The notes under the pieces: model-generated
Databases searched by the model: none
What the model was told of the DNA's origin: nothing
The model's input: only the letters and a program-made list of their open reading frames with translations
NCBI GenBank assembly: GCA_003151435.1
Contig: PLXP01000258.1
Span: 28,891-72,303, forward strand
Direction of reading: 5' to 3'
DNA from: Acidobacteriaceae bacterium
GTDB taxonomy: Bacteria; Acidobacteriota; Terriglobia; Terriglobales; Acidobacteriaceae
DNA length: 43,413 bases
Part shown: piece by piece, positions 15,067 to 24,462 of the stretch
Layout: every line of letters starts with the position of its first letter
How positions within the stretch are numbered: position 1 is the first letter of the stretch
Made by a program: the position numbers and the translations under genes

Positions 15067-15780
15067 GTGATTGAGGTCCGGGACGCACGAAAGTGGATTC
15101 AGAACGGCGCACGGCGCGTGGAGATTCTGAAGGGGATCTCGTTGACCATTCCTGCGGGACAGTTTGTGGCCATTGTCGGCGCCAGCGGCAGCGGCAAAAG
15201 TACGCTGCTTGGCCTGCTGGCGGGGCTCGATACGCCAAGCTCCGGCGAAATCTGGCTCGACGGGGTACCGATTCACAACCTCGCGGAGGCGCAACTGGCC
15301 GCGGTCCGCGGGCGCAAGATCGGCTTCGTCTTCCAGTCGTACCAACTGATTGCGACCCTCACTGCGCTTGAAAATGTGCTGCTGCCCTTCGAGTTGAATC
15401 TCGACGGCAACGGCCTGAAACAGGCGCGGCGGCTGCTTGAAGAGGTTGGCTTGGCGGAGCGCATGGATCACTACCCGGTGCAGCTCTCGGGCGGAGAGCA
15501 GCAGCGCGTGGCGCTGGCCCGCGCCTTTGTGGTGGAGCCTCCCATCGTCATGGCCGACGAGCCGACGGGCAACCTCGACTCCGCCAACGGCCGCCTCGTG
15601 CTTGACCTGCTGCTGGAGCGCAACAGGCGCGCGGGCACCACGCTGGTCCTGGTGACGCACGATGTGGAGGTGGCCAGCATGGCCGATCGCAAGATCGTGC
15701 TGCGCGACGGCCAGGTCGTGGAAGACACCCTGCCGTACGAACCCGAAGCAGTGGCCTCAGAGCAGGCGCAGAATGGCTAG
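15067..15780 (+). CDS. ybbA: ABC transporter ATP-binding protein, YbbA/LolD-like
   Basis: 237 residues from the GTG at 15067. Walker A is GASGSGKST (about 38-46), the Q-loop region is FVFQSYQLIATLTALENV, the signature is LSGGEQQRVALARAF, Walker B is VMADEPTGNLDS and the switch His is in VLVTHDVE. The sequence type is that of the LolD/MacB/YbbA group, which powers exporters acting on substrates in or at the membrane. It overlaps the permease gene by 8 bp. The exact substrate of YbbAP is not settled in the literature, as far as I know. Confidence 0.94.
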   Translation: MIEVRDARKWIQNGARRVEILKGISLTIPAGQFVAIVGASGSGKSTLLGLLAGLDTPSSGEIWLDGVPIHNLAEAQLAAVRGRKIGFVFQSYQLIATLTALENVLLPFELNLDGNGLKQARRLLEEVGLAERMDHYPVQLSGGEQQRVALARAFVVEPPIVMADEPTGNLDSANGRLVLDLLLERNRRAGTTLVLVTHDVEVASMADRKIVLRDGQVVEDTLPYEPEAVASEQAQNG

Positions 15781-18355
15781 CCCAAGCTCGCCTTACCCAA
15801 AACGCTCGCTAAGCTGGAAGCGCGCCGCCGCAATCGGTTGGCGTGACCTGAAGTCGGCTCCCGGCAAGTTTGGCTTCGTGGTGCTCTCCGTAGCCATCGG
15901 CGTCGCCGCGCTGGTGGGCGTGCGCGGCTTCAGTGACAGCTTCCGGGGCACGCTCAGCACTGAGGCGCGCTCCCTGATGGCCGGGGACCTGAGCGCGCGC
16001 ATCTTTCATCAGCCAACCACCGCGGAGCAGGCAAAGATCGACGCTTTCGCGCAGCAGGGAATCCGCTCCACCTGGGTGGTCGAAACCATCTCCATGGCCT
16101 CCGTGCCGCCGGATCCCGTTCCCGTTCTGGTGACCCTCAAGGCCGTGGACCCCGCCGTCTATCCGTTCTACGGCAACGCGGAACTGGAGCCTGACATCAG
16201 CCTGCAGCAAGCTCTGCAGGGCGACTCCGTGGTGGTGGCGGAGGAGTTTCTCATCCGGCTGAACGCGCATGTGGGGCAGTCGCTCCGCCTGGGCGGCAGA
16301 GCCTTCCGCATCGCGGCGGTGCTCAGGCAGGAGCCGGACCGCATCTCGGCCGGTGCCGGCATTGGGCCGAGGGTGATGATCTCCTGGGCGGCGCTTGACC
16401 AGACCGCGCTGCTGGGCCCGGGTAACAGGGCCAGCCGGCGGCTGCTGCTCAAGCTGCCTGCAGCGGCCGATCCGGTCGCGATGCGCAAGCAGGTGGAAGA
16501 CGCGCTGCCCGACGCGCAGGTGACGGACTATCGCGAAGGGAATCCGGCGCTGACCGACGGGCTTGACCACGCCACCGCGATTCTGAGCCTCATCTGCCTG
16601 GTCGCCATGGTGCTGGGCGCCATCGGCGTGGCCATGGCCATGCACGCGCACCTTGAGCAGCGCATGGACATGCTCGCCATCCTCAAGGCGGTGGGCGCCG
16701 GCTCGGCGGACCTGCTGCGCATTTTTCTGCTGCAAACCCTTGGGCTGGGCCTCGCCGGAGGGCTGCTGGGCGTGGCAGCCGGAGTGGGCGTCATGGAGGC
16801 GTTGCCGGCGGTATTTGGCAAGCTGATTCCGATGCACGTGACGCTTGGGTTTCCGTGGCGCTCAGTGGCTGCGGGAATGGGAACCGGGCTGCTGACGACG
16901 CTGCTGTTCTGCCTTCCGCCCCTGCTCGATGTGCGCAATGTTCGGCCGGTGCTGGTGCTGCGCAGGCTGGTGGAAACGGGGCCCGAGGGCATTGGGGGCT
17001 TCTTCGCGAAGTGGTGGGCGCGGCGCTTGCAACTGGGCCTTGCGGCGCTGGTGCTGGTGGCGTTGGGCGGCATCGCGTGGGCGCTTTCAGATTCAGCCAC
17101 CGTAGGCAAGTGGTTCGCGGCCGGGCTGGCGGGGGCCCTGTTTGTGCTGCTGGTGCTGGCGGCCGTGGCGCTGGCTACGCTGCGTTTTGTCTTGAATCGG
17201 GTGCGGCTCCATCTGCCGTCGTCGCTGCGTCACGGGCTGGCCAATCTCTATCGGCCTGGCAATCAGTCGGCCGCGGTGCTGGCGGCGCTGGGCACCGGCG
17301 TCATGCTCATCCTCGCCGTTTACCTCATGCAGGCGGCCCTGCTGCGCGAAATTCGCGAGACCGCTTCCCCCAAGCTGCCCAATATCTTCCTCATCGATGT
17401 CACCACGGAGGAGTCCTCGGGCGTAAGGGCGTTCTTTCAGCATCAGCCCGGCGTGACGCAGGCTCTCGACCTCATGCCCGTCGTCGTGGGCCACTTTGTC
17501 TCGCTCAACGGTCAGCCGGTGGAGCAGTTGAAGGGGCAGCATTTCCCTCGTCACCTGCTTGAAAGCGCGGAGTTGAGCTGGGCCGACGCGCAGCCCGCCG
17601 GTGACAAGATCACGCAGGGCAAGTGGTGGACCGATGCGAATGCGCAGCAGATTGCCATCGGCGAAGGCGCGGCGCAGCGGCTCCACCTGGGCTTGGGCTC
17701 AAGCGTGGAGTTGGAAACCGCCGCCGCGGGCGTTCACAAGCTCAAAGTGGCTGCGCTCTATCGCGCCGATGGACAGCACCTGGGCGCTCGGGTGCCGTTC
17801 ATGTTGCCATCCGGCCAGCTCAAGGGCGAAGTGGCCACATGGTACGGCGGTGCGCATGTCGATCCCCGGCAGGTGCCGGCGCTGGAGCGCGCGCTGTTCG
17901 CGGCCTATCCCACCATTACAGTCATCAACCTTGCCGACGTGCTGGTGCGCATCGAGAGCGTGGTCGATCAGATCACGTTTGTGGTGCGTTTCCTGGCCGG
18001 TTTCTCCATCTTTGCGGGCTTGACGATCCTGGCTTCGAGCATTGCCAGTACGCGCTTCCGGCGCATGCGCGAAGCGGTGGTGCTCAAGACGCTTGGCGCC
18101 ACCCGCATGCGCATCGTGCGCACGTTCAGCGTGGAGTTCAGTGTGCTTGGATTGCTGGCGGGCCTGGTCGGCGTAATCTTCGCCAACCTCCTTACGCGGG
18201 TGCTGTTGCACAAGATGGATGTGGGCTTCCATATTGAGTGGGCGGCGACTGCTGTCGCGTTGGTAGGTACGGCTGTCTTGGCCACGGCCACAGGCTGGAT
18301 CGCGAGTTATCGCATTCTGGGACTTCGGCCGCTCGAAGTGTTACGCGAAGAGTAA
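15773..18355 (+). CDS. ybbP: ABC transporter permease, YbbP-like (FtsX/MacB fold)
   Basis: 860 residues from the ATG at 15773, which overlaps the end of ybbA. The protein has an N-terminal membrane helix (GFVVLSVAIGVAALVGV), a large periplasmic domain, an FtsX block with three helices around residues 265-395, further central helices (AALVLVALGGIAWAL, FVLLVLAAVALATL), a second periplasmic domain, and a final FtsX block (ETVVDQ-like start at IESVVDQITFVV, then FRRMREAVVLKTLGATRMR, GLVGVIFANLLTRVLL). The two FtsX cores and length near 800-850 match YbbP/YbbM-type permeases. The KTLGA coupling-helix motif that contacts the ATPase is present; a similar ILKAVGAG occurs in the first half. Confidence 0.92.
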   Translation: MASPSSPYPKRSLSWKRAAAIGWRDLKSAPGKFGFVVLSVAIGVAALVGVRGFSDSFRGTLSTEARSLMAGDLSARIFHQPTTAEQAKIDAFAQQGIRSTWVVETISMASVPPDPVPVLVTLKAVDPAVYPFYGNAELEPDISLQQALQGDSVVVAEEFLIRLNAHVGQSLRLGGRAFRIAAVLRQEPDRISAGAGIGPRVMISWAALDQTALLGPGNRASRRLLLKLPAAADPVAMRKQVEDALPDAQVTDYREGNPALTDGLDHATAILSLICLVAMVLGAIGVAMAMHAHLEQRMDMLAILKAVGAGSADLLRIFLLQTLGLGLAGGLLGVAAGVGVMEALPAVFGKLIPMHVTLGFPWRSVAAGMGTGLLTTLLFCLPPLLDVRNVRPVLVLRRLVETGPEGIGGFFAKWWARRLQLGLAALVLVALGGIAWALSDSATVGKWFAAGLAGALFVLLVLAAVALATLRFVLNRVRLHLPSSLRHGLANLYRPGNQSAAVLAALGTGVMLILAVYLMQAALLREIRETASPKLPNIFLIDVTTEESSGVRAFFQHQPGVTQALDLMPVVVGHFVSLNGQPVEQLKGQHFPRHLLESAELSWADAQPAGDKITQGKWWTDANAQQIAIGEGAAQRLHLGLGSSVELETAAAGVHKLKVAALYRADGQHLGARVPFMLPSGQLKGEVATWYGGAHVDPRQVPALERALFAAYPTITVINLADVLVRIESVVDQITFVVRFLAGFSIFAGLTILASSIASTRFRRMREAVVLKTLGATRMRIVRTFSVEFSVLGLLAGLVGVIFANLLTRVLLHKMDVGFHIEWAATAVALVGTAVLATATGWIASYRILGLRPLEVLREE

Positions 18356-18415
18356 TTAAAGCTTGAACGAACCGGGATGAAATGTTTCAGATTCGTTGGG
18401 CCTTGAAAACATGCT

Positions 18416-18555
18416 AGGTCTCTGACCGCTTGATGTTGTACCCATGTGGGTGCCCCATCCTTGCGGCGTACTTGTTCTTGCCGCAAGGGTGGGAAAGCAC
18501 AAAACTCGGCTACAACCTACGTCTCAAAAAAGCAAATTCACGCGGTCGGAGACCT
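18416..18555 (+). repeat. MITE-like element, family C, copy 2
   Basis: 140 bp bounded by AGGTCTCTGACCGC (18416-18429) and GCGGTCGGAGACCT (18542-18555), 13 of 14 matching as inverted repeats. Inside is GGGTGCCCCATCCTTGCGGC pairing with GCCGCAAGGGTGGG around a short loop. Same plan as 6961-7088 but with a different central sequence, so the ends and hairpin are what is conserved. Confidence 0.75.
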
Positions 18556-18999
18556 GGTATCGAGCCGGCGGAAGGTCTTGCACTGGCTGCCGCGCTTCAC
18601 CAAATACCCGTAGCCTCGGTTGATCCACCGATGTTCAGTAAGCATCCACGGTTATCACAATGACATGTGACACCTATCTTCGCGGGCAAAAATAACATCC
18701 CCGCTTGTGACTTGATCTCCACGCATCCAAGCCTCGTAAGACGGGATGAGCTGCATTGCTCATCGGCAATCAGATGGCTTCAGGTAACCTTCGCGCCTGT
18801 TTATAAGAAAGGGAATCGGGTAGCCATCTTGTTGAAAAAAGTGTACCCTGACGGGTGGCGCTATGGTACGTTTATGAGTGCCGTACAGTATTCCGACAGG
18901 CCGTCCTGTAGACGGTGCGACCGATTCGGAGCCGCACACTGTGTTCACAAGACAACCATTGATTCTTTTAGTGTTTCAGCCATTGCGGAGGATAAACGC
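18556..18999. other. Long leader/intergenic region upstream of the beta-barrel gene
   Basis: About 440 bp with an open frame continuing upstream from the barrel gene, but its translation is not protein-like and the signal peptide begins only at 19000. The region is less GC-rich than its neighbours, as expected for a promoter region. A small ACAGG/CCTGT dyad is at about 18896-18909. I see no promoter or riboswitch I would defend. Confidence 0.4.
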
Positions 19000-20700
19000 A
19001 TGCATTCTCATGTATTGAAATCTATGAGCCGGGTTTTAGTTTTGGCGACGGTGGCTCTCATGCCCGTTGGTCTCGCCGCCCAGGATTCGACGAAGCCTGC
19101 CCCGAAAGCCTCTGCGGCGGATTCCCCGTCCAGGTCGGATATTTTTGTGGGCTATAGCTACCTCGCGCCCAAGGATACGGTCGATGTTCTGCAACGGAAC
19201 GGCACCACCTTGCCCTTCTCCTACAAGTCCGCGAATTACGGCATCCTCGGCAGCGGCGCCTACTTCTTCAACAAGTATGTCGGCGCTCAGGTTGAAGTCG
19301 GTGCGCACGATATGTGGATTAATTCGCCATCCAGCAACGACGGATTCATCACCACATCCGGCGGTTTGATCGCCCGTTTTCCGACCGGCGAGATTACGCC
19401 ATTCATCCACGGGTTAGTGGGCGGTGCACGTGTCGGCGGTCCGGACGAGGAGCCCTACAAGTGGGGCATGGACCTGACAGCCGGAGGCGGATTGGATTAT
19501 GAGACTCCGCTCTTCAATCACCACCTCGCCCTCCGCCTGTTTCAGGCTGACTACGAATACATGCACGTCAATTGGGGCCCTGGCCCAATCGGCGGCAGAG
19601 CCAACATCAACGCGGCGCGCCTCAGCACGGGCTTGGTTTTCCACGTCGGCTCCATCGCGCCGCCTCCGCAGCTGACCGTGGCATGCTCCGCCAATCCGAC
19701 ATCCGTTTTCCCCGGCGATCCCATCAATCTGACGGCGACCGTTGGTTCTCAGGATCCGAAGCTGGGTGTGGTTTACAGCTGGTCGGGCGACGGCGTCTCG
19801 GGTACCGGCGCCACCGCTACCGTCAATACCGCAGCGTTGGCCCCCGGCACACATACCGTGAAGTGCGACGCCAAGGAAGGCAAACCCGGCAAAGAAGGCC
19901 TGAAGCCCTGGGAAGTTGCCGTCGAAGGCACCACGACCTTCACCGTCAAGGAATTCGAGCCGCCGACCATCAGCTGCTCGGCCAGCCCCACCACCATCAA
20001 GCCGGGCGACAGCAGCACCATTACCGCCTCTGGCATGAGCCCGCAGAACCGTCCGCTGACCTACACCTACTCCGCTGCTGCAGGCACCGTCAACGGCACC
20101 GGCTCTACCGCGAGCTTCTCTTCCACGGGCGCGCCCACCGGCCCGGTGTCGATCACTTGCAACGTTGCTGACGACAAGGGCCACAACGCCTCGTCCACGA
20201 CGACGGTAACCATCGAAGCTCCGCCGCCGCCGCCGCAGCCCCACACCCAGGCTCTCTGCCCCATTACCTTCGAGAAGGACAAGAAGCGCCCGACTCGTGT
20301 GGATAATGAAGCCAAGGCTTGCCTCGATGAAGTGGCTCTCGACCTGCAGAAGCAGTCCGATGCCAAGGCCGTGATTGTCGGTGAGTCGAACAGCAAGGAA
20401 AAGACCTTGCCGAAGCATCACCGCAAGAATGCCAAGCTTCAGGACTTTGCCGGCGAACGCGCCGTCAACACCAAGCAATACCTGGTAACGGAAAAGGGCA
20501 TTGACGCCTCCCGCATCACCGTAGCGACTGGAACCGCGGACGATCAGAAGGTGGAAGATTACCTTGTGCCCGCCGGCGCGACCTTCAGCTCCGATGTGTC
20601 CGGTACCACCCCACTTGACGAGTCGAGCGTGAAGCCCCAGGTGCGCAAGCCTCTCGGAGAAAAGCCTCACCACCACAAGAAGCACGCCGAAGCCAAGTAG
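19000..20700 (+). CDS. Outer membrane beta-barrel protein with two Ig-like repeats and OmpA-like C-terminus
   Basis: 566 residues. The ATG at 19000 has GGAGGA 7 nt upstream and starts a signal peptide ending GLAAQ. Residues about 46-222 form an OmpA-type small barrel (DIFVGYSYLAP, alternating strands, end strand LSTGLVFHVG). Two related domains follow, opening LTVACSANPTSVFPGD (about 224) and ISCSASPTTIKPGDS (about 322). Each carries paired Cys and looks like PKD/Ig modules. A run of prolines (about 406) leads to a degenerate OmpA/MotB-like domain (CPITFEKDKKRPTRVDNEAK to DASRITVATG). The C-terminus is His/Lys-rich (PHHHKKH). It should anchor the outer membrane to peptidoglycan or act as a surface structural protein. 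Confidence 0.85.
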   Translation: MHSHVLKSMSRVLVLATVALMPVGLAAQDSTKPAPKASAADSPSRSDIFVGYSYLAPKDTVDVLQRNGTTLPFSYKSANYGILGSGAYFFNKYVGAQVEVGAHDMWINSPSSNDGFITTSGGLIARFPTGEITPFIHGLVGGARVGGPDEEPYKWGMDLTAGGGLDYETPLFNHHLALRLFQADYEYMHVNWGPGPIGGRANINAARLSTGLVFHVGSIAPPPQLTVACSANPTSVFPGDPINLTATVGSQDPKLGVVYSWSGDGVSGTGATATVNTAALAPGTHTVKCDAKEGKPGKEGLKPWEVAVEGTTTFTVKEFEPPTISCSASPTTIKPGDSSTITASGMSPQNRPLTYTYSAAAGTVNGTGSTASFSSTGAPTGPVSITCNVADDKGHNASSTTTVTIEAPPPPPQPHTQALCPITFEKDKKRPTRVDNEAKACLDEVALDLQKQSDAKAVIVGESNSKEKTLPKHHRKNAKLQDFAGERAVNTKQYLVTEKGIDASRITVATGTADDQKVEDYLVPAGATFSSDVSGTTPLDESSVKPQVRKPLGEKPHHHKKHAEAK

Positions 20701-20730
20701 TCGGGGCGCAAGGCGTTCAAACTGAATCGT

Positions 20731-20778
20731 CTGCCCGTCAAGCCGCCAATCCTTCAGAGATTGCAGCTTGACGGGCAG
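20731..20778 (+). terminator. Long two-tier inverted repeat, possible terminator
   Basis: Perfect 13-bp arms CTGCCCGTCAAGC (20731-20743) and GCTTGACGGGCAG (20766-20778), with an inner 5-bp stem CAATC/GATTG (20747-20751, 20759-20763). It lies 30 bp after the stop of the beta-barrel gene. There is no U-tract, so an intrinsic terminator is uncertain; it could also be a protein-binding dyad or a 3' stabilising hairpin. Confidence 0.5.
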
Positions 20779-20892
20779 CGACTCGTCTTCCAGCAATCCT
20801 TGAGGTTGACCGGTACCCCGGTCAGCCTCTTCAATTTGTGTGCTTGTCCTGCACAAGACCCTCCTGATGCAAAACTGCATCCCATATCCTGG

Positions 20893-22908
20893 ATGGATTC
20901 TTTGCCTATTTTTCTCGTTTCTCTTTGCCGTCCCAAACGGTTTGTGCCGGCAGTGTTCCTGTTGCTGGCCGGTCTCACTTGCAGGGGGCTCCAGGCCCAG
21001 GCGCCCTGGACTCCGGTCGGCCCCGACGGCGGCGATGCGCGCGCTTTGACAGCGGTCCCCGGCCAACCTCGACACCTTTATCTCGGCACCACCAACAGCT
21101 GGGTCTATGAGTCCACCGACGAAGGCGCTACCTGGCATCGCCTCTCCAAGCTCGACTCGTCTGACGACCTGGTGATCGATCACATCGTGGTCGACCCCAT
21201 CAATCCCTCGCTGATTTATGTCCCGGCCTGGAAGTTCGATCACGCCGCAGGCGGACTCTGGATCAGCCACGACGCAGGCAAGACCTGGAACGTCGTCGCC
21301 GGGCTGCGAGGGCAATCGATCCGCGCCTTTGCCCAGGCGCCTTCCGACCCCGGGACACTGTTTGCGGGCACCCTCGAAGGCGTCTACCGCTCCACGGATG
21401 CCGGCGCCACCTGGACCCTCATCAGCCCTCCCGGCAGCAAGGAAATCCACGAGGTGGAGTCCCTGGCAGTCGACCCGGCCAATCCGCAAATCGTGTATGC
21501 CGGTACATGGCATCTGCCCTGGAAGACTCAGGACGGCGGCAAGAACTGGGAAAACATCAAGCAGGGCGTAATCGACGATTCCGATGTGTTCTCCATCATC
21601 GTTGACCCCAGCCAGTCCAACATTGTCTACGCCAGCGCCTGCAGCGGAATCTACAAGAGCGAGACCGCCGGCAGGCTATTCAAGAAGATCCAGGGAATAC
21701 CCGCCACGGCGCGGCGCACCCGCGTGCTGCGTCAGGATCCTCTTCACCGCGAAGTTGTCTATGCCGGAACCACCGAGGGCCTGTACAAGACGGTCGATGG
21801 CGGCAAGACCTTCCGCCGTATGACCGGGCCCGACGTCATTGTGAACGACGTCTATGTCGATGCCGGCAATACGGACCATGTGCTTCTGGCCACCGATCGC
21901 GCCGGTGTTCTCGCCAGCAACGACGCCGCATCCACTTTTGAGGCCACGAATCACGGCTTCTCCGCACGCAAGGTGGAGGCGCTGTTGGTCGATCCGGGCA
22001 ATTCCTCGCAGGTTGTCGCCGGCGTGGTCAACGACAAGACCTATGGCGGCGTGTTTGTCTCTGCCAATGGCGGTGCACAGTGGAAACACGTCAGCGAGGG
22101 CCTCGACGGCCGCGATGTCTTTGCCTTGGCCAAGGCGCCGGACGGGACCATCCTGGCCGGGACGAACAGCGGCATCTTCGCCCTGGACCCGGATGCCGCC
22201 GCCTGGATACCGAAGAACACCATCACCAACACCATTGCCAGGCCCACCGCCGCCATTGTGCGCGGAAAGCACGTCACGATCGAGAAGAAGGTGAAAGAAG
22301 CCGTGCGCGAATTGGGTAGCCGCGTTTCTGCCCTTGACCTGTCTGGGGACGTCTGGGCAGCCGCGGGCTCCAGCGGCCTGTTCACCAGCAAAGACAAAGG
22401 CGCTACGTGGCAGGGCGGCCCGGTGATGGGGACGGGCGACTACATCTCCGTCACCGCTCGCGGATCGGTCATGGCCGCGGCGCGAACCAATGCCGTGGTC
22501 ATCTCCAACGACGCCGGCCTCACGTGGTGGCCCATGGGCATCCCCACCGCTCTCACGCGCATTCATCGCGTCGCCTTTTCATCCGACGGCACCTTGTGGC
22601 TGGGCGCCCGGGAAGGCGTCTACTTTACCCGGGACAAGGGAAAGACCTGGATGTGGGTCCACCGGCTCCCGCTCGTGGACGTGAGCGACCTCTTCTACGA
22701 TGCGCGACAAAACGAAGTTCTTGTCAGCTCGCGGGCCAGCGACATTGTCTACGCCATCAATGCCAAAACTCTGGACTGGAAATGGCGGCAAACCGGATAT
22801 CGTCTGACCCTGGTCCGGGCCGCCGGTGATCGAATGCTGGCTGCCTCCATCGACGATGGCGTGCTGGTTGAGCCGCATGGCGTGGGATCTGAAACCAGCC
22901 AAAGGTGA
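20893..22908 (+). CDS. Secreted Asp-box (BNR/sortilin-like) beta-propeller protein
   Basis: 671 residues from the ATG at 20893, taken because it opens a signal peptide (FVPAVFLLLAGLTCRGLQAQA); the ribosome binding site is weak and the frame extends upstream. Nine Asp-box motifs of the form S/T-x-D-x-G-x-x-W/F are spread along the chain, for example STDEGATWHRL, SHDAGKTWNVV, STDAGATWTLI, TQDGGKNWENI, TVDGGKTFRRM, SKDKGATWQGG, SNDAGLTWWPM and TRDKGKTWMWV. They predict two seven- or so-bladed propellers as in VPS10/sortilin or xyloglucanase-like folds. No sialidase active-site arginines are evident. It follows the beta-barrel gene on the same strand and may be a surface or periplasmic partner. 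Function unknown. Confidence 0.82.
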   Translation: MDSLPIFLVSLCRPKRFVPAVFLLLAGLTCRGLQAQAPWTPVGPDGGDARALTAVPGQPRHLYLGTTNSWVYESTDEGATWHRLSKLDSSDDLVIDHIVVDPINPSLIYVPAWKFDHAAGGLWISHDAGKTWNVVAGLRGQSIRAFAQAPSDPGTLFAGTLEGVYRSTDAGATWTLISPPGSKEIHEVESLAVDPANPQIVYAGTWHLPWKTQDGGKNWENIKQGVIDDSDVFSIIVDPSQSNIVYASACSGIYKSETAGRLFKKIQGIPATARRTRVLRQDPLHREVVYAGTTEGLYKTVDGGKTFRRMTGPDVIVNDVYVDAGNTDHVLLATDRAGVLASNDAASTFEATNHGFSARKVEALLVDPGNSSQVVAGVVNDKTYGGVFVSANGGAQWKHVSEGLDGRDVFALAKAPDGTILAGTNSGIFALDPDAAAWIPKNTITNTIARPTAAIVRGKHVTIEKKVKEAVRELGSRVSALDLSGDVWAAAGSSGLFTSKDKGATWQGGPVMGTGDYISVTARGSVMAAARTNAVVISNDAGLTWWPMGIPTALTRIHRVAFSSDGTLWLGAREGVYFTRDKGKTWMWVHRLPLVDVSDLFYDARQNEVLVSSRASDIVYAINAKTLDWKWRQTGYRLTLVRAAGDRMLAASIDDGVLVEPHGVGSETSQR

Positions 22909-22909
22909 C

Positions 22910-22951
22910 GGGTCGCGGTCTCGCAAAATCTCCTCATTCCGAACGCGACCC
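22910..22951. terminator. Inverted repeat between convergent genes, possible bidirectional terminator
   Basis: Arms GGGTCGCG (22910-22917) and CGCGACCC (22944-22951) are perfect complements, and the region lies between the stops of the BNR gene and the epimerase gene, which converge. A second weak TGCTCT/AGAGCA pair follows to about 22980. No U-tract, so the call is tentative. Confidence 0.4.
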
Positions 22952-23003
22952 TGCTCTCATTTCGAAATCATCGAAGAGCAGACAGGGCAGTCCGAGGCCG
23001 TCT

Positions 23004-23948
23004 CTAGGCTGTTGCCCTGACTTTGCTCTTGAAGAAGTCCAGCGACTTCACCAGTCCCTCGCGCAACGTTACCTTCGGCTCCCAGCCCAGAAGCGTGCGG
23101 GCCTTCGTGATGTCGGGGCGCCGTCTGGTCGGGTCGTCCTCGGGAAGAGCGTCGAAACGCAATTCGCTCTTCGATCCCGTGACCTCAAGCACGGCCTGCG
23201 CGCACTTTAGAATTGTGAACTCGTCAGGATTGCCGATGTTCACGGGCAGATGCTCCTCTGAGCGTGACAGGCGAGCGATTCCGTCGATGAGGTCATTCAC
23301 GAAACAGAAGCTGCGCGTCTGGCTGCCATCGCCATACACGGTCAGCGGGTCACCGCGCAGAGCCTGCATCATCAGGTTTGAAATCACGCGGCCGTCGTCG
23401 GGATGAAGCCGCGGGCCGTACGTGTTGAAGATGCGGACGAGATGAGTGTTCACTCCGCGATACCGGTGATACGCCATCACCAGCGACTCGGCATAACGTT
23501 TCGCTTCGTCATACACTGAGCGCGGACCGACCGGATTCACGTTTCCCCAATAGGTTTCCGCCTGCGGGTGTTCCAGCGGGTCGCCATAACACTCCGACGT
23601 CGATGCGTGCAGGTATCCCGCCCCGTACTGCTGTGCGATTTTGAGTGTGTTCTCCGTGCCAACCGAACCCACTCGCAATGTCTCAATGGCCAGGCGCAGA
23701 TACTCCGGCGGACTGGCCGGGGAAGCCATATTGAACACGTAGTCCACCGGACCCGGATCGAAGGTCTCGCAGATGTCGCGCTGTTCGAAGGTGAAGCGCC
23801 GCTCATTGGCCAGGTGCGCGATGTTGTCCAAATCCCCGGTGCAGAGATTATCCACGCCGAGAACACTGTGGCCCTCGCTCAATAAGCGATCTGTCAGGTG
23901 AGAACCAAGGAATCCGGCGGCGCCGGTGACCAGAATGCGCATCGTCAT
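23004..23948 (-). CDS. UDP-glucuronate decarboxylase-like NAD-dependent epimerase/dehydratase
   Basis: 314 residues, extended SDR fold. The NAD-binding GxxGxxG is GAAGFLG at 9-15. The block [15 protein letters not shown], then [19 protein letters not shown] with Tyr146 and Lys150, is the signature of UDP-xylose synthase (UXS), which converts UDP-glucuronate to UDP-xylose. Later family blocks are [20 protein letters not shown] and [24 protein letters not shown]-xylose would feed polysaccharide or glycan synthesis. The gene is alone on this strand; two near start codons (23948 and 23942) exist, the first with GGAG 10 nt upstream. A different sugar-nucleotide activity remains possible. Confidence 0.9.
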   Translation of the reverse strand: MTMRILVTGAAGFLGSHLTDRLLSEGHSVLGVDNLCTGDLDNIAHLANERRFTFEQRDICETFDPGPVDYVFNMASPASPPEYLRLAIETLRVGSVGTENTLKIAQQYGAGYLHASTSECYGDPLEHPQAETYWGNVNPVGPRSVYDEAKRYAESLVMAYHRYRGVNTHLVRIFNTYGPRLHPDDGRVISNLMMQALRGDPLTVYGDGSQTRSFCFVNDLIDGIARLSRSEEHLPVNIGNPDEFTILKCAQAVLEVTGSKSELRFDALPEDDPTRRRPDITKARTLLGWEPKVTLREGLVKSLDFFKSKVRATA

Positions 23949-24203
23949 AAAGCCATGGCTCCATACATTCGGCCGCGTGACGCGACCCGTAGAGGATCAG
24001 TCATCTGAAGCTTTTCCATTGCAGCTTGTCTGCTCCCATTGAGGCGGATTGTCCAGGCGTCTGCCATGGAACCAGACAGAGAAACTCTCTTCTGTCGCTT
24101 CAATGTCTCCTAGCCTACGCGGTCACGGGGCCATGGGGCAAACCTCTCCCGCGCCTTGGGACTGCCAGGGACAAGGCACTCGCAAGATCGGAACATGAGC
24201 CCG

Positions 24204-24452
24204 CTACGACTTCTTCGGCGGAACTTTCATGCCGGCTTTCCTCGCCTTGGAAAGGCCAATGGCGATGGCCTGTTTCTTGCTCGTGACCTTCTTGCCGCTT
24301 CCTGACCTGAGCGTGCCTTCCTTCCTCTCCTTCATCTCGGTCTCAACGCTCTTACCGGCGGCAGGTGAGTATTTCCGGGCCGACAACTTCTTGCCGGCCG
24401 TCTTCTTCTTCGCGCTGCTCGAGTTCTTCTTTGCCGCCTTCTTGGTTGCCAT
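24204..24452 (-). CDS. Small lysine-rich protein, DUF6496-like
   Basis: 82 residues with about 30% Lys plus Arg. The first 30 residues are a histone H1-like low-complexity tail (ATKKAAKKNSSSAKKK, then AGKKLSARKYSP), followed by a conserved-looking core (KSVETEMKERKEGTLRSGSG) and KKQAIAIGLSKARKAGMKVP. I recognise this core as that of a widespread small uncharacterised family (DUF6496). Nucleic acid binding is likely from charge. The ATG at 24452 has a very strong AGGAGG 7 nt upstream, part of which lies inside a hairpin (24463-24513). Confidence 0.85.
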   Translation of the reverse strand: MATKKAAKKNSSSAKKKTAGKKLSARKYSPAAGKSVETEMKERKEGTLRSGSGKKVTSKKQAIAIGLSKARKAGMKVPPKKS

Positions 24453-24462
24453 CCTTTATCCT

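Noticed and set aside
15809..16837. 342-residue minus-strand open frame antisense to ybbP
   Set aside because: His/Gln/Arg-rich antisense translation without domains; ybbP on the plus strand is well supported.
19414..21513. 699-residue minus-strand open frame
   Set aside because: It is antisense to the barrel protein and to the start of the Asp-box protein, both of which have recognisable domains; its own sequence is Gly/Arg/Ala-rich with no domain.
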